Both the position numbers and the translations under genes were made by a program. Shown piece by piece: positions 54,068 through 62,683 of a DNA stretch of 64,000 bases. Below the pieces are notes generated by a model. That model made no database searches, had not been told where the DNA came from, and saw nothing but the letters and a program-made list of their open reading frames with translations. The number at the start of each line of letters is the position of its first letter. Position 1 is the first letter of the stretch. The stretch is from Reyranella sp. CPCC 100927. Its GTDB lineage: Bacteria; Pseudomonadota; Alphaproteobacteria; Reyranellales; Reyranellaceae. The DNA lies in assembly GCF_007859315.1 (NCBI RefSeq), contig NZ_VOHA01000003.1:620001-684000 (forward strand). The letters run 5' to 3'.

Positions 54068-55146
54068 AGCGCGTCGGCGTTGGCGACGATGCAGTCGGCC
54101 TCGGTCTGCGGCGCCGTCTCGACGACGCCGACGGTGCTGACGGCCTCGCCCGCGTCCGTGAGGCATGCCGTCACGCGCTCGACGTCGGCGGCGGCGACCG
54201 CCACCACCATGCCCAGGCCGCTGTTGAAGGTCTGCAGCATGTCGTCGGTCGGCACGTTGCCGACGTCGCGCAGCCACCCGAAGACCGGCGGCGGTGCCCA
54301 CGTCGTGGCGTCGAGCGTCGCGCGCAGGCCGTCGGGCAGCATGCGCGGCACGTTGCCGGGCAGGCCGCCGCCGGTGATGTGCGCCAGGCCCTTGATGGCA
54401 CCCGTGGTGCGAATAGCGGCCAGCATCGAGCGGACATAGATGCGTGTCGGTGCCAGCAGCGCCCGGGCCAGCGTTGTGTCGCCGGCGAACGGTGCCGGCG
54501 CATCCAGCGCCAGGCCGCTGCGCTCGACAATACGGCGCACCAGGGAGAAGCCGTTGGAATGCAGGCCGACCGAGGCGACGCCCAGCAGCACGTCGCCGGC
54601 GGCGATATCGGGCCTGGGCAACAACTGGCCACGCTCGGCGGCACCCACGGCGAAGCCGGCGAGGTCGTAGTCGCCGTCGCCGTACATGCCCGGCATCTCG
54701 GCCGTCTCGCCGCCGGTGAGGGCGCAACCGGCCTGCCGGCAGCCCTCGGCGATGCCGGCCACCACGGCCCGGCCGGCCGCCACGTCCAGGCGCCCGGTGG
54801 CGTAGTAGTCGAGGAAGAACAGGGGTTCGGCGCCTTGCACGACGATGTCGTTGACGCACATCGCCACCAGGTCGATGCCGACCGTGTCGTGGATCGCGGC
54901 ATCGATCGCCAGGCGCAGCTTGGTGCCGACGCCGTCGGTACCGGAGACCAGGATCGGGTCGGTGAAGCCGGCCGCCTTGAGGTCGAACAGGGCGCCGAAG
55001 CCGCCCAGGCCGCCCATGACGCCGGGCCGCTGCGTCGACTTGGCCAGCGGCTTGATCTGCTCCACCAGCGAATCGCCGGCCTCGATATCCACGCCGGCGT
55101 CCTTGTAGGTGAGCGGGGCGTGGTTATGGTCCTTGGGGAGGTTCAA
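54055..55146 (-). CDS. purM: Phosphoribosylformylglycinamidine cyclo-ligase (AIR synthetase)
   Basis: A 363-residue enzyme making AIR from FGAM with ATP. Family landmarks are [65 protein letters not shown] and [15 protein letters not shown]. It is the promoter-proximal gene of purM-purN-hutD, divergent from the DUF2066 gene across a 58-base gap that must contain both promoters. Confidence 0.97.
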   Translation of the reverse strand: MNLPKDHNHAPLTYKDAGVDIEAGDSLVEQIKPLAKSTQRPGVMGGLGGFGALFDLKAAGFTDPILVSGTDGVGTKLRLAIDAAIHDTVGIDLVAMCVNDIVVQGAEPLFFLDYYATGRLDVAAGRAVVAGIAEGCRQAGCALTGGETAEMPGMYGDGDYDLAGFAVGAAERGQLLPRPDIAAGDVLLGVASVGLHSNGFSLVRRIVERSGLALDAPAPFAGDTTLARALLAPTRIYVRSMLAAIRTTGAIKGLAHITGGGLPGNVPRMLPDGLRATLDATTWAPPPVFGWLRDVGNVPTDDMLQTFNSGLGMVVAVAAADVERVTACLTDAGEAVSTVGVVETAPQTEADCIVANADALWRR

Positions 55147-55204
55147 CAGGCCGCTTTCATGCTAGGAATCGGGCGCGAAAATATCGGAACACGAGGGCTT
55201 TGCA

Positions 55205-56323
55205 ATGGCGGTCGCAGCGGCGTTTTCCCCATGGCGGTGGACCCGGGGACGCTTGGTGGTGGGTCTGGCGCTGTGGCTGGCCGCAGTGACGGTGCCGATG
55301 GCCCCGGTGGCCGCGCAACAGCGCCAGGCCGATGATCCCGTCTTCACGGTCACCAACGTACCGGTCGACGTCAGCGCGCCCAACCCTTTGCAGGCCCGTG
55401 AAAAGGCCTTGGTGGAGGGCGAGAAGCGGGCCTTCGAGGTGCTGGTGCGGCGTCTGGTCGCTGCCGAGGATGTCGCCAAGTTCCCGACGCCCTCGGACGC
55501 CGACCTCGAGACCATGGTCAAGGGCTTCGAGTTCGCCGAGGAGCGCACGGCGCCGGGCCGCTACATTGCGCTGCTGTCGGTGGTCTTCCGGGCCGATCGC
55601 ATCGCCGGGATGATCCGCGGCGCTGCCGTGCCGTTCGTGGCCTCGTCGGCGCCGCCGGTGCTGACCATTCCGCTGGTGCGCACCAGCACCGGCGTCGTGG
55701 CGCTGGGCGAGAAGACGCCATGGCGTGACGCCTGGGGGACCGTGGCCAAGGCCGGCGGCCTGGTACCGATGCGTGTGTTGCGCGCCGACGCCGAGGACCT
55801 GAAGGGGCTCGATCCCGAGCAGGCGTTTGTCGGGGACACCGCGGTGCTCGGCCGCATTGCCGAGCGGTACGGCGTGCATCGCGTGCTGGTTTCCATTGCG
55901 TCGGGCGAAACCGACGGGCCGTTCGCCGTGTCGGGCACCCTCTACGAGATCGGCCTGGGCGAGAAGACCGCCATGCCGGCGCAGAACGCGGTGGCTGCCG
56001 ACAAACTCACCGAGGCCGCGGTGCGGCACCGGACCAAGCTGGAGGAGGACTGGAAGTCCGTCGCGGCGCTGTCGCACGATATCGCCGACGCGGTGGTCGT
56101 CACGGTGCCGCTGAAGGATCTCGCCGAATGGGTGAAGGTGCGGCGGCGCATTTCCGCGGTGGCCTCGGTGCGCCGGGTGCAGGTGCAGACCTTGGAGGAA
56201 GGGCGTGCTGTCGTCGTGGTGAATTTCGTCGGCACCCGTGCCCAGCTCGACAGGGCGATGCAGCAGCAGGGCCTGTCCCTGGTCGATGGTGGCGGCACCG
56301 GCCTGTCGATCGTGATGCGATAA
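55205..56323 (+). CDS. DUF2066-family exported protein
   Basis: A 372-residue protein with an N-terminal signal/anchor (VVGLALWLAAVTVPMAPVAA). The mature part begins VFTVTNVPVDVSAPNPLQAREKALVEGEKRAFEVLVRRL and continues to YIALLSVVFRADRIAGMIRG, the pattern of DUF2066. Function is unknown. In many alphaproteobacteria this gene precedes pgsA-like, AI-2E permease and hdaA genes and is divergent from purM, as here, which supports the assignment. Confidence 0.83.
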   Translation: MAVAAAFSPWRWTRGRLVVGLALWLAAVTVPMAPVAAQQRQADDPVFTVTNVPVDVSAPNPLQAREKALVEGEKRAFEVLVRRLVAAEDVAKFPTPSDADLETMVKGFEFAEERTAPGRYIALLSVVFRADRIAGMIRGAAVPFVASSAPPVLTIPLVRTSTGVVALGEKTPWRDAWGTVAKAGGLVPMRVLRADAEDLKGLDPEQAFVGDTAVLGRIAERYGVHRVLVSIASGETDGPFAVSGTLYEIGLGEKTAMPAQNAVAADKLTEAAVRHRTKLEEDWKSVAALSHDIADAVVVTVPLKDLAEWVKVRRRISAVASVRRVQVQTLEEGRAVVVVNFVGTRAQLDRAMQQQGLSLVDGGGTGLSIVMR

Positions 56324-56341
56324 CCAAGAGGGAGGACGTCC

Positions 56342-57685
56342 ATGCACAGCATCACTTCCATGCGGAACTTGCCGCCGGCGATGGCGATGGCCGCGGCGCT
56401 GTTGAGCGCGGGTACGGCCCTGGCCGAGACGGCGCCGCTCGATGGGCGCATCGATGCGGCGGTGAACGCCGTCGAGCCCAAGGTGGTCGCCTGGCGCCGC
56501 GACATCCATCAGAACCCCGAGCTGGGCTTCCAGGAGGTGCGTACCGCCAAGCTGGTGGCCGACCATCTGACGGCGCTGGGCTACGAAGTGAAGACCGGCG
56601 TCGGCCGCACCGGAGTCGTTGCGCTGCTACGCGGCGGCAAGCCCGGCCCTGTGGTGGCGCTGCGCGCCGATATGGACGCGCTGCCGGTCAAGGAAGAGGT
56701 CGACGTTCCCTTCGCGTCCAAGGTCATGGCGACGTGGCGCGGCCAGCAGGTGTCGGTGATGCACGCCTGCGGCCATGACGCGCATGTCGCGATCCTGATG
56801 GGCGTCGCCGAGGTCTTGGCGTCCTTGAAGGCGGATCTGCCGGGGACCATCAAGCTGCTGTTCCAGCCCGCCGAAGAGGGCTCCCCGGACGGCACTGCCG
56901 GCGGCGCCACGTCGATGGTGCGTGACGGCGCCATGCAGAATCCCAAGCCCGAGGCGATCTTCGGCCTGCATGTGACATCGGCGATGCGGGTGGGGGACAT
57001 CGCCCTGAAACCGGCCGGCCTGATGGCAAGCTCCGACAGCCTGCGCATCGAGATCAAGGGCAGCCAGACCCATGGCGCCATGCCGTGGGGCGGTGTCGAT
57101 CCGATCGTGGCGGCAGCCCAGGTCGTGATGGCATTGCAGACCATTCCCAGCCGCCAGATCGACGTGACGCGCTCGCCGGTCGTGGTGACGGTCGGCAGCA
57201 TCCACGGCGGCAACCGCGGCAACATCATCCCCGAGACCGTCCTCATGGAGGGTACGATCCGCTCCCATGACGAGGGCATCCGCGATCAGCTGCATGCCAA
57301 GATCAAGGAGGTGACCGAGGCCACCGCGCGTGCCGCCGGGACCGAGGCGAAGGTCACGATCAACCGCGGCTATCCGGTGACCTACAACGATCCGCCGCTC
57401 ACCGAGTGGGCCGGCGCCAGCCTGCGTCGCGCTGCCGGCGATGAGCGCGTGCAGGAGTCGCGGCCGGTGATGGGCGCCGAAGATTTCTCGATCCTGGCGC
57501 GCGAGGCGCCGGGCGTGTTCTTTTTCCTCGGCATCACGCCGGCCGACAAGCGGCCGGGTGCCACCGGCATGGGCGGCGCCGCCCCCAACCATTCGCCGCG
57601 CTTCTTCATCGACGAGTCCGGCCTGAAGCTGGGCGTGCGGGCGCTGTCGTTCCTCGCCGTCGACTATCTTGGCCGCAAGAAGTGA
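56342..57685 (+). CDS. Exported M20-family amidohydrolase
   Basis: A 447-residue member of the IAA-amino acid/hippurate hydrolase group. A signal peptide (AMAMAAALLSAGTALAE) is followed by WRRDIHQNPELGFQEVRTA, LRADMDALPV, the metal sites HACGHDAH and FQPAEEG, GSQTHGAMPWGGVDP (dimer domain) and PVMGAEDFSILA. It should cleave an N-acyl or peptide amide in the periplasm using two metal ions. It sits 18 bases after the DUF2066 gene, inserted into the otherwise conserved DUF2066-pgsA series. Confidence 0.93.
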   Translation: MHSITSMRNLPPAMAMAAALLSAGTALAETAPLDGRIDAAVNAVEPKVVAWRRDIHQNPELGFQEVRTAKLVADHLTALGYEVKTGVGRTGVVALLRGGKPGPVVALRADMDALPVKEEVDVPFASKVMATWRGQQVSVMHACGHDAHVAILMGVAEVLASLKADLPGTIKLLFQPAEEGSPDGTAGGATSMVRDGAMQNPKPEAIFGLHVTSAMRVGDIALKPAGLMASSDSLRIEIKGSQTHGAMPWGGVDPIVAAAQVVMALQTIPSRQIDVTRSPVVVTVGSIHGGNRGNIIPETVLMEGTIRSHDEGIRDQLHAKIKEVTEATARAAGTEAKVTINRGYPVTYNDPPLTEWAGASLRRAAGDERVQESRPVMGAEDFSILAREAPGVFFFLGITPADKRPGATGMGGAAPNHSPRFFIDESGLKLGVRALSFLAVDYLGRKK

Positions 57686-57715
57686 GGATGCCGGTCGCTG
57701 CGCGATGGGCCCCTT

Positions 57716-57742
57716 CCTCTCCCCGCTCTCGCGGGGAGAGGA
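57716..57742 (+). repeat. Small GC hairpin before the pgsA-like gene
   Basis: CTCTCCCCGC-TCTC-GCGGGGAGAG forms a perfect stem in the gap before the ATG at 57753. It overlaps the likely ribosome-site region (GGGGAGAGGAG), so it may modulate translation rather than terminate transcription. Confidence 0.7.
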
Positions 57743-57752
57743 GATATCCCGC

Positions 57753-58328
57753 ATGATCGCGCATATTCCCAATCTGCTCAGCCTGGCGCGGCTGGGGGCC
57801 GTGCCGGTCGTGATCTGGTGCGTGCTGGCCGGCGAGAATGTCGCGGCGTTCTGGGTGTTCCTGCTCGCCGGCCTGTCCGATGCGTTCGACGGCATGATCG
57901 CCAAGCGCTTCAACGTCACCAGCCAGTTCGGTGCCTGGCTCGATCCGCTGGCGGACAAGGCGCTGCTGGTCGGCACCTACGTGGCGCTGACGCTGCGCGA
58001 TGCGCTGCCGATGTGGCTCACCATCCTGGTCGTTTTCCGTGATGCGCTGATCGTGGGCGGCGCGCTCACCGTGCAGGCGCTGACGCAGCGCTTCCATGTC
58101 GAGCCGCTGATGATCAGCAAGGTCAATACCGCGCTGCAGATCGGCCTGGTGGTGGCGGTGATGGCCGAGCGCGCCTATTTCAGCATGCCGCCGCATCTCG
58201 TCACCTGGGGCGCGGCGCTGGTTGCGGCAACGACCGTGCTGTCGGGTGTGACCTATGCCATAACCTGGTCGCGTCGCGTCACCGCCTGGGAGCGCGAGCG
58301 CAAGGAAGGGGAGCAGCCCAAGCAATGA
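57753..58328 (+). CDS. CDP-alcohol phosphatidyltransferase (PgsA-like)
   Basis: A 191-residue membrane enzyme with several hydrophobic helices. The CDP-alcohol motif is DAFDGMIAKRFNVTSQFGAWLDPLADK: the Asp residues and Gly spacing are right, but the usual Arg after Ala is Lys. It probably makes phosphatidylglycerophosphate or cardiolipin. The ATG at 57753 gives the normal MIAHIPNLLSLARLGAVP start. The stop overlaps the next gene (ATGA). Confidence 0.88.
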   Translation: MIAHIPNLLSLARLGAVPVVIWCVLAGENVAAFWVFLLAGLSDAFDGMIAKRFNVTSQFGAWLDPLADKALLVGTYVALTLRDALPMWLTILVVFRDALIVGGALTVQALTQRFHVEPLMISKVNTALQIGLVVAVMAERAYFSMPPHLVTWGAALVAATTVLSGVTYAITWSRRVTAWERERKEGEQPKQ

Positions 58329-59422
58329 CCGCAGGGCGACAGATCCGGTTCTGGTTGATCGGCGCGCTGGCCGCCGGGGTGCTCATCTGGCTGCTGCGCG
58401 ACATGCTGCTGCCGTTCGTGGCCGGCCTGGCGATTGCCTATTTCCTCAATCCGCTGACCGATCGTATCGAGAAGCTGGTCCGCTCGCGCACCGTGGCGAC
58501 GATCATCATCGTCGTCATCGCAACTCTGGTGATGATCGGGCTGCTGCTTGCCATCGTGCCCTTGGTGTCCGAGCAGCTGGCGACCCTGGCGCGCAAGCTG
58601 CCGGAGTACACCGCGCGCCTGTACAACCGGCTGCTGCCCATCCTGCAGACGTTGCAGGAACGCTTCGGCGTCGATGCCGGCAGCGCCAAGGATTTCGAGA
58701 GCGTGCTGGCCGCGCGCGCCGGCGATGCCCTGAAATTCGTCGGCACCGTCCTGGGCTCGCTGCTGACCAGCGGTTTCGCTCTGGTGAATCTGCTGGCGCT
58801 GCTGTTCCTGACGCCGGTGATCGCGTTCTACCTGATGCGCGACTGGCCCAGGCTGGTGGCCGCCGTCGACAGCTACCTGCCGCGCGCGCATGCCGACACC
58901 ATCCGAAGCCTGATGCGCGAATCCAACGTCGCCGTCGCCGGTTACGTCCGTGGCCAGGCCTCGGTCTGCCTGGTGCTGGCGTTCTACTACGGCGCGGCGC
59001 TGGCGCTGGTGGGGCTCGATTTCGGGCTTATCATCGGCATCATCGTCGGGATGATCTCGTTTATCCCGTATGTCGGCAGTTTCATCGGTGCGGTGCTGTC
59101 CGTCGGCATGGCTCTGGCGCAGTTTCCGCCCGATTGGCTGAGCGTCGGCAAGGTCATTGCCATATTTGCCTTTGGCCAGTTCATGGAAGGCAACGTGCTG
59201 GCGCCCAAGCTGGTGGGCGAGAGCATCGGCATCCATCCGGTCTGGCTGATGTTCGCCCTGCTGGCGGGCGGCAGCTTGTTCGGCTTTGTCGGTCTGCTGT
59301 TGTCGGTGCCCATCGCCGCCGTGATCGGCGTCATGGTGCGCTTCGCGCTGCGTGAGTACCGCGACAGCGCCTACTACCGGGGCACGACCGAGCGGGTGTT
59401 TCTGGATTCCGACCACCGCTGA
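58325..59422 (+). CDS. AI-2E family transporter (PerM-like permease)
   Basis: A 365-residue inner-membrane protein with about eight hydrophobic segments, including FVAGLAIAYFLNPLTDRIEKL, LVNLLALLFLTPVIAFYLMRDW, VGMISFIPYVGSFIGAVLS and the C-terminal GLLLSVPIAAVIGVMVRFA, as in the AI-2E/PerM family. The physiological substrate is not certain for most members. It is coupled to pgsA-like and, by a TGATG overlap, to hdaA. Confidence 0.92.
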   Translation: MTAGRQIRFWLIGALAAGVLIWLLRDMLLPFVAGLAIAYFLNPLTDRIEKLVRSRTVATIIIVVIATLVMIGLLLAIVPLVSEQLATLARKLPEYTARLYNRLLPILQTLQERFGVDAGSAKDFESVLAARAGDALKFVGTVLGSLLTSGFALVNLLALLFLTPVIAFYLMRDWPRLVAAVDSYLPRAHADTIRSLMRESNVAVAGYVRGQASVCLVLAFYYGAALALVGLDFGLIIGIIVGMISFIPYVGSFIGAVLSVGMALAQFPPDWLSVGKVIAIFAFGQFMEGNVLAPKLVGESIGIHPVWLMFALLAGGSLFGFVGLLLSVPIAAVIGVMVRFALREYRDSAYYRGTTERVFLDSDHR

Positions 59423-60126
59423 TGGCATCGATGACGCGGCAGCTCCCCCTCGATCTGGCAGGTCCACCGTCCTACGGACGGGCCGACTTCCTGCCGGCCG
59501 AGGCCAATGCCGCGGCGCTGGCCTGGATCGACCGTTGGCCCGATTGGCCGGGCCCGGCGTCGGTTCTGGTGGGGCCGGCCGGCAGCGGCAAGACGCACCT
59601 TTTGCATCTGTGGGCCGAACGCGCCCAGGCGCTGCACCTGCATGGTGGCGAACTCGATCATCTGCAACTGGCGAGCTTGCTCGACGTCCTGGGCACGGCG
59701 CGGCATGTCGCGTTGGATGAGGCCGATGCCGTCGCCGACCGACCCAACGCCGAGCAGCAGCTGTTCCATCTGTACAACTGGCTGCGCGAGCGCGGCGGCT
59801 CGTTGCTGCTGGCGGCACGCGCGGCACCGGCGCGCTGGCCGCTGCGCCTGCCGGACCTGGCGTCGCGGCTGCGGGCGGCCGCGGTGGCCGAGATCGGCGC
59901 GCCGGATGATGCGCTGCTGAGCGCCGTGCTGGTCAAGCTGTTCCACGACCGCCAGGTGACGATCACCGAGGAACTGGTCCAGTATCTGGTGCGCCGCATG
60001 GAGCGCTCGCTGTCGGCGGCCGTGGTCATGGTCGATCGCATTGACCGCCGGACACTGGCCGACAAGCGCCCTGTTTCCGTAAAACTGTTGCGAGAAATGA
60101 CCGAGCTGGGGTTGGGCGAGGGGTGA
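59422..60126 (+). CDS. hdaA: DnaA-related HdaA-type regulatory ATPase
   Basis: A 234-residue protein resembling the AAA+ middle of DnaA. It starts with the clamp-binding-like QLPLDL, has Walker A GPAGSGKTHLLHLW and a Walker B region HVALDEADAV, and ends with the helical lid (ITEELVQYLVRRMERSLSAAVVMVDRID). It lacks the DnaA DNA-binding domain. By analogy with Hda/HdaA it should stimulate DnaA-ATP hydrolysis together with the beta clamp, limiting re-initiation of replication. Confidence 0.9.
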   Translation: MASMTRQLPLDLAGPPSYGRADFLPAEANAAALAWIDRWPDWPGPASVLVGPAGSGKTHLLHLWAERAQALHLHGGELDHLQLASLLDVLGTARHVALDEADAVADRPNAEQQLFHLYNWLRERGGSLLLAARAAPARWPLRLPDLASRLRAAAVAEIGAPDDALLSAVLVKLFHDRQVTITEELVQYLVRRMERSLSAAVVMVDRIDRRTLADKRPVSVKLLREMTELGLGEG

Positions 60127-60182
60127 TATAGGGTGCGTTATGCATCCCGGCCGCAGCGCGTCGGAAACCAGGAGGGAAGTCG

Positions 60183-60962
60183 ATGGATCTGGGCATCAAG
60201 GGCCGCAAGGCGATCATCTGTGCGGCGAGCAAGGGTCTGGGCAAAGGCTGCGCCATGGCGCTGGCCAAGGAAGGTGTCGACGTCGTGATCAACGCGCGCA
60301 CCGCGGACGTTCTTGAAAAGACGGCGGAGGAGATCCGCAAGGCGAGCGGCGTCAAGGTCACTGCCATCGCCTGCGACGTCACCACGCCGCAAGGGCGCGA
60401 GGCCGTTCTCGCCGCCTGCCCGGAGCCCGACATCGTGATCAACAACGCCGGCGGTCCGCCGCCGGGCGATTTCCGCGACTGGACGCGCGATCACTGGATC
60501 GCCGCGGTCGACGCCAACATGCTGACGCCGATCGAGTTCATCAAGGCCACGGTCGACGGCATGATGGCGCGCGGTTTCGGGCGCATCGTCAACATCACCT
60601 CCAGCTCGGTGAAGGCGCCGATCGACATCCTCGGGCTCAGCAACGGGGCCCGCTCGGGGCTCACCGGGTTCGTCGCCGGCGTGGCGCGCAAGACGGTGAA
60701 GAACGGCGTCACCATCAACGGCCTGCTGCCGGGCCCGTTCGCCACCGACCGCCTGCGCGGCACCTACGTGGCGCGCGCCAAGGCCACCAAGGGCGACGCC
60801 GACGAGGAAATGCGCAAGGGCGCCGCCGCCCATCCGGCCGGCCGTTTCGGCACGGCCGAGGAGTTCGGCGCCATGTGTGCATTCCTGTGCAGTGTCCATG
60901 CGGGCTACATCACCGGCCAGAACATCCTGATGGACGGCGGCCAGTACCCGGGTACGTACTGA
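60183..60962 (+). CDS. SDR-family protein with altered active site
   Basis: A 259-residue SDR: CAASKGLGKGCA replaces the usual TGxxxGIG, then NNAGGPPPGDF, NITSSSVKAPIDILGLSNGARSGL, NGLLPGPFATDRL and NILMDGG. In the place of Tyr-x-x-x-Lys the sequence reads S-N-G-A-R, so the catalytic Tyr and Lys are replaced. Such BKR-like SDRs are a known subgroup; activity may be lost or use another mechanism. AGGAGGGAAG precedes the ATG. A monocistronic unit after hdaA. Confidence 0.87.
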   Translation: MDLGIKGRKAIICAASKGLGKGCAMALAKEGVDVVINARTADVLEKTAEEIRKASGVKVTAIACDVTTPQGREAVLAACPEPDIVINNAGGPPPGDFRDWTRDHWIAAVDANMLTPIEFIKATVDGMMARGFGRIVNITSSSVKAPIDILGLSNGARSGLTGFVAGVARKTVKNGVTINGLLPGPFATDRLRGTYVARAKATKGDADEEMRKGAAAHPAGRFGTAEEFGAMCAFLCSVHAGYITGQNILMDGGQYPGTY

Positions 60963-60969
60963 TTGCTCA

Positions 60970-61032
60970 CCCTCTCCACTTCGCGGGGAGGGGAAGACCA
61001 TGTAGGTTGCGCGGGCCGGCCCGGGCCGGCCC
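60970..61032 (+). terminator. Hairpins between SDR and yicC
   Basis: Two structures are present: CCCTCTCC-N7-GGGGAGGGG at about 60970-60993 and the perfect 20-bp palindrome GGGCCGGCCCGGGCCGGCCC at 61013-61032, followed by GTTTC. Either could end the SDR transcript, though no strong T-run follows. The yicC ribosome site GGGGGAG comes directly after. Confidence 0.5.
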
Positions 61033-61051
61033 GTTTCAGGGGGAGTTGAGT

Positions 61052-61951
61052 TTGCCTATCGCCAGCATGACCGGCTACGCCCGCACCGACGGCAGCGACG
61101 GCGCCGTGTCCTTCGTGTGGGAAGCCCGCAGCGTCAACGGCCGCGCGCTCGAAACGCGCCTGCGGGTGCCGACGGGATACGAACGGCTGGAGCATCCAGC
61201 ACGGGCGGCGATTGCCGAGGTGTTGCGGCGCGGCAGCGTGTCGGTGTCGCTGCAGGTCGCCGAGCGTCGCACGCAGCAGGCGGTGCGCATCAACCGCGAG
61301 CTGGTGCGCGAGTTGCTGGCCGAGATCGCCGACCTGCGGGCGCACGGCGACATCGCGCCGCCCAGCGCCGATGGCTTGTTGCGGGTGCGCGGCGTCATCG
61401 AGGAGGAGGCGGCACAAGCCCTGTCTGAAGAGGAGATCGCGGCGCGCGACGCCAAGATGATGGAGACCTTGCGCCAGGCGCTGCGCGGCCTGGTGGAGGC
61501 GCGGGCCGGCGAGGGCGCGCGACTGGCCGTCGTGCTCGACGGACATCTCAACACCATCGCGGCGCTGCGCGACAAGGCCGCCGGCCGTGCCGCGGCGCAA
61601 GGCGATCTGATCCGCGCCCGCTTTGCAGCGCAGATGACGGACATCCTGGAGCGCATGCCGCCGCTGTCGCCCGAGCGCATGGCGCAGGAGGTCGCGGTGC
61701 TGGTCGGCAAGGCCGATGTGCGCGAGGAACTCGATCGCTTGCAGGCGCACATCGCGGCTGCGCATGAGCTGATGAAGGCGGCGAGCCCGACCAACCCGAT
61801 CGGCCGCAAGTTCGACTTTCTGTGCCAGGAGTTCAACCGCGAGGCCAATACGCTGTGCTCCAAGTCGGCCGACATCGAGCTGACGCGGATCGGCATCGAG
61901 CTGAAGAGCGCTGTCGAACAGATGCGTGAGCAGGTCCAGAATGTCGAATGA
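61052..61951 (+). CDS. yicC: YicC-family endoribonuclease
   Basis: A 299-residue protein starting IASMTGYARTDG and ending with the family block NPIGRKFDFLCQEFNREANTLCSKSADIELTRIGIELKSAVEQMREQVQNVE. YicC proteins have been described as RNases. The start is a TTG at 61052 with GGGGGAG seven bases upstream; the ATG at 61067 would drop only five residues. It overlaps gmk by 11 bases, the usual yicC-gmk pairing. Confidence 0.93.
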   Translation: MPIASMTGYARTDGSDGAVSFVWEARSVNGRALETRLRVPTGYERLEHPARAAIAEVLRRGSVSVSLQVAERRTQQAVRINRELVRELLAEIADLRAHGDIAPPSADGLLRVRGVIEEEAAQALSEEEIAARDAKMMETLRQALRGLVEARAGEGARLAVVLDGHLNTIAALRDKAAGRAAAQGDLIRARFAAQMTDILERMPPLSPERMAQEVAVLVGKADVREELDRLQAHIAAAHELMKAASPTNPIGRKFDFLCQEFNREANTLCSKSADIELTRIGIELKSAVEQMREQVQNVE

Positions 61952-62591
61952 GGCCGCCGCCGGACCAATCGTGCGGCGCGGATTGATGCTGGTGTTGTCC
62001 TCGCCGTCGGGCGCCGGCAAGACGACCTTGTCGCGCCTGTTGCTGCAGCATGAGCCGGGCATCGAGCTTTCGATATCGGTGACCACGCGCGCCAAGCGGC
62101 CGGCGGAGCAGGACGGCGTCGACTACTACTTCGTCGACCACAAGACGTTCCGCGGCATGACGGCGCGCGACGAGCTTTTGGAGTACGCTCAAGTCTTCGA
62201 TCACCACTACGGAACGCCGCGCGGACCGGTGGAACGCACCTTGTCGGCCGGGCGTGACATGCTGTTCGACATTGACTGGCAGGGCACGCAGCAGCTCGCC
62301 GAGCGCGCGCGCCAGGACCTGGTGAGCGTCTTCATCCTGCCACCGTCCACCCAGGAACTGGAACGCCGCCTGGTGAGCCGGGCGCAGGATCCGCCCGAGG
62401 TCGTGGCGCGGCGCATGGCCAAGGCGGCCGACGAGATGAGCCACTGGGCCGAGTACGACTACGTGATCGTGAACGAAAACCTCGACCACAGCCTGGCGCT
62501 GGTGAAGTCGATCCTGACCGCCGAGCGATTGAAACGCACCCGTCAGGTCGGTCTGTCGGACTTCGTGAAGTCGCTGCGCTCGGCGCCGTAG
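61941..62591 (+). CDS. gmk: Guanylate kinase
   Basis: A 216-residue enzyme converting GMP to GDP with ATP. The P-loop LSSPSGAGKTTL, GMP-binding SISVTTRAKRPAEQDGVDYYFV, EYAQVFDHHYGTPRGPVE and FDIDWQGTQQL are all present, followed by the lid region and VNENLDHSL. The ATG at 61941 is the natural start; the frame is open only five codons further. Co-translated with yicC. Confidence 0.97.
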   Translation: MSNEAAAGPIVRRGLMLVLSSPSGAGKTTLSRLLLQHEPGIELSISVTTRAKRPAEQDGVDYYFVDHKTFRGMTARDELLEYAQVFDHHYGTPRGPVERTLSAGRDMLFDIDWQGTQQLAERARQDLVSVFILPPSTQELERRLVSRAQDPPEVVARRMAKAADEMSHWAEYDYVIVNENLDHSLALVKSILTAERLKRTRQVGLSDFVKSLRSAP

Positions 62592-62598
62592 TCCATTC

Positions 62599-62677
62599 TG
62601 TCATCCCGGGCGGCGAGGGATCTCCCGCGAACGGAGACTCCATTTCCACGAGATCCCTCGCTGCGCTCGGGATGCCA
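62599..62677. repeat. Inverted-repeat element, TGTCATCCC family (degenerate)
   Basis: The left arm TGTCATCCCGGGCGGCGAGG has lost bases relative to other copies, and the right arm ends GGGATGCCA instead of GGGATGACA. It lies between the convergent gmk and the Pro-rich protein gene, where it may double as a terminator. Confidence 0.85.
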
Positions 62678-62683
62678 CTTGAA

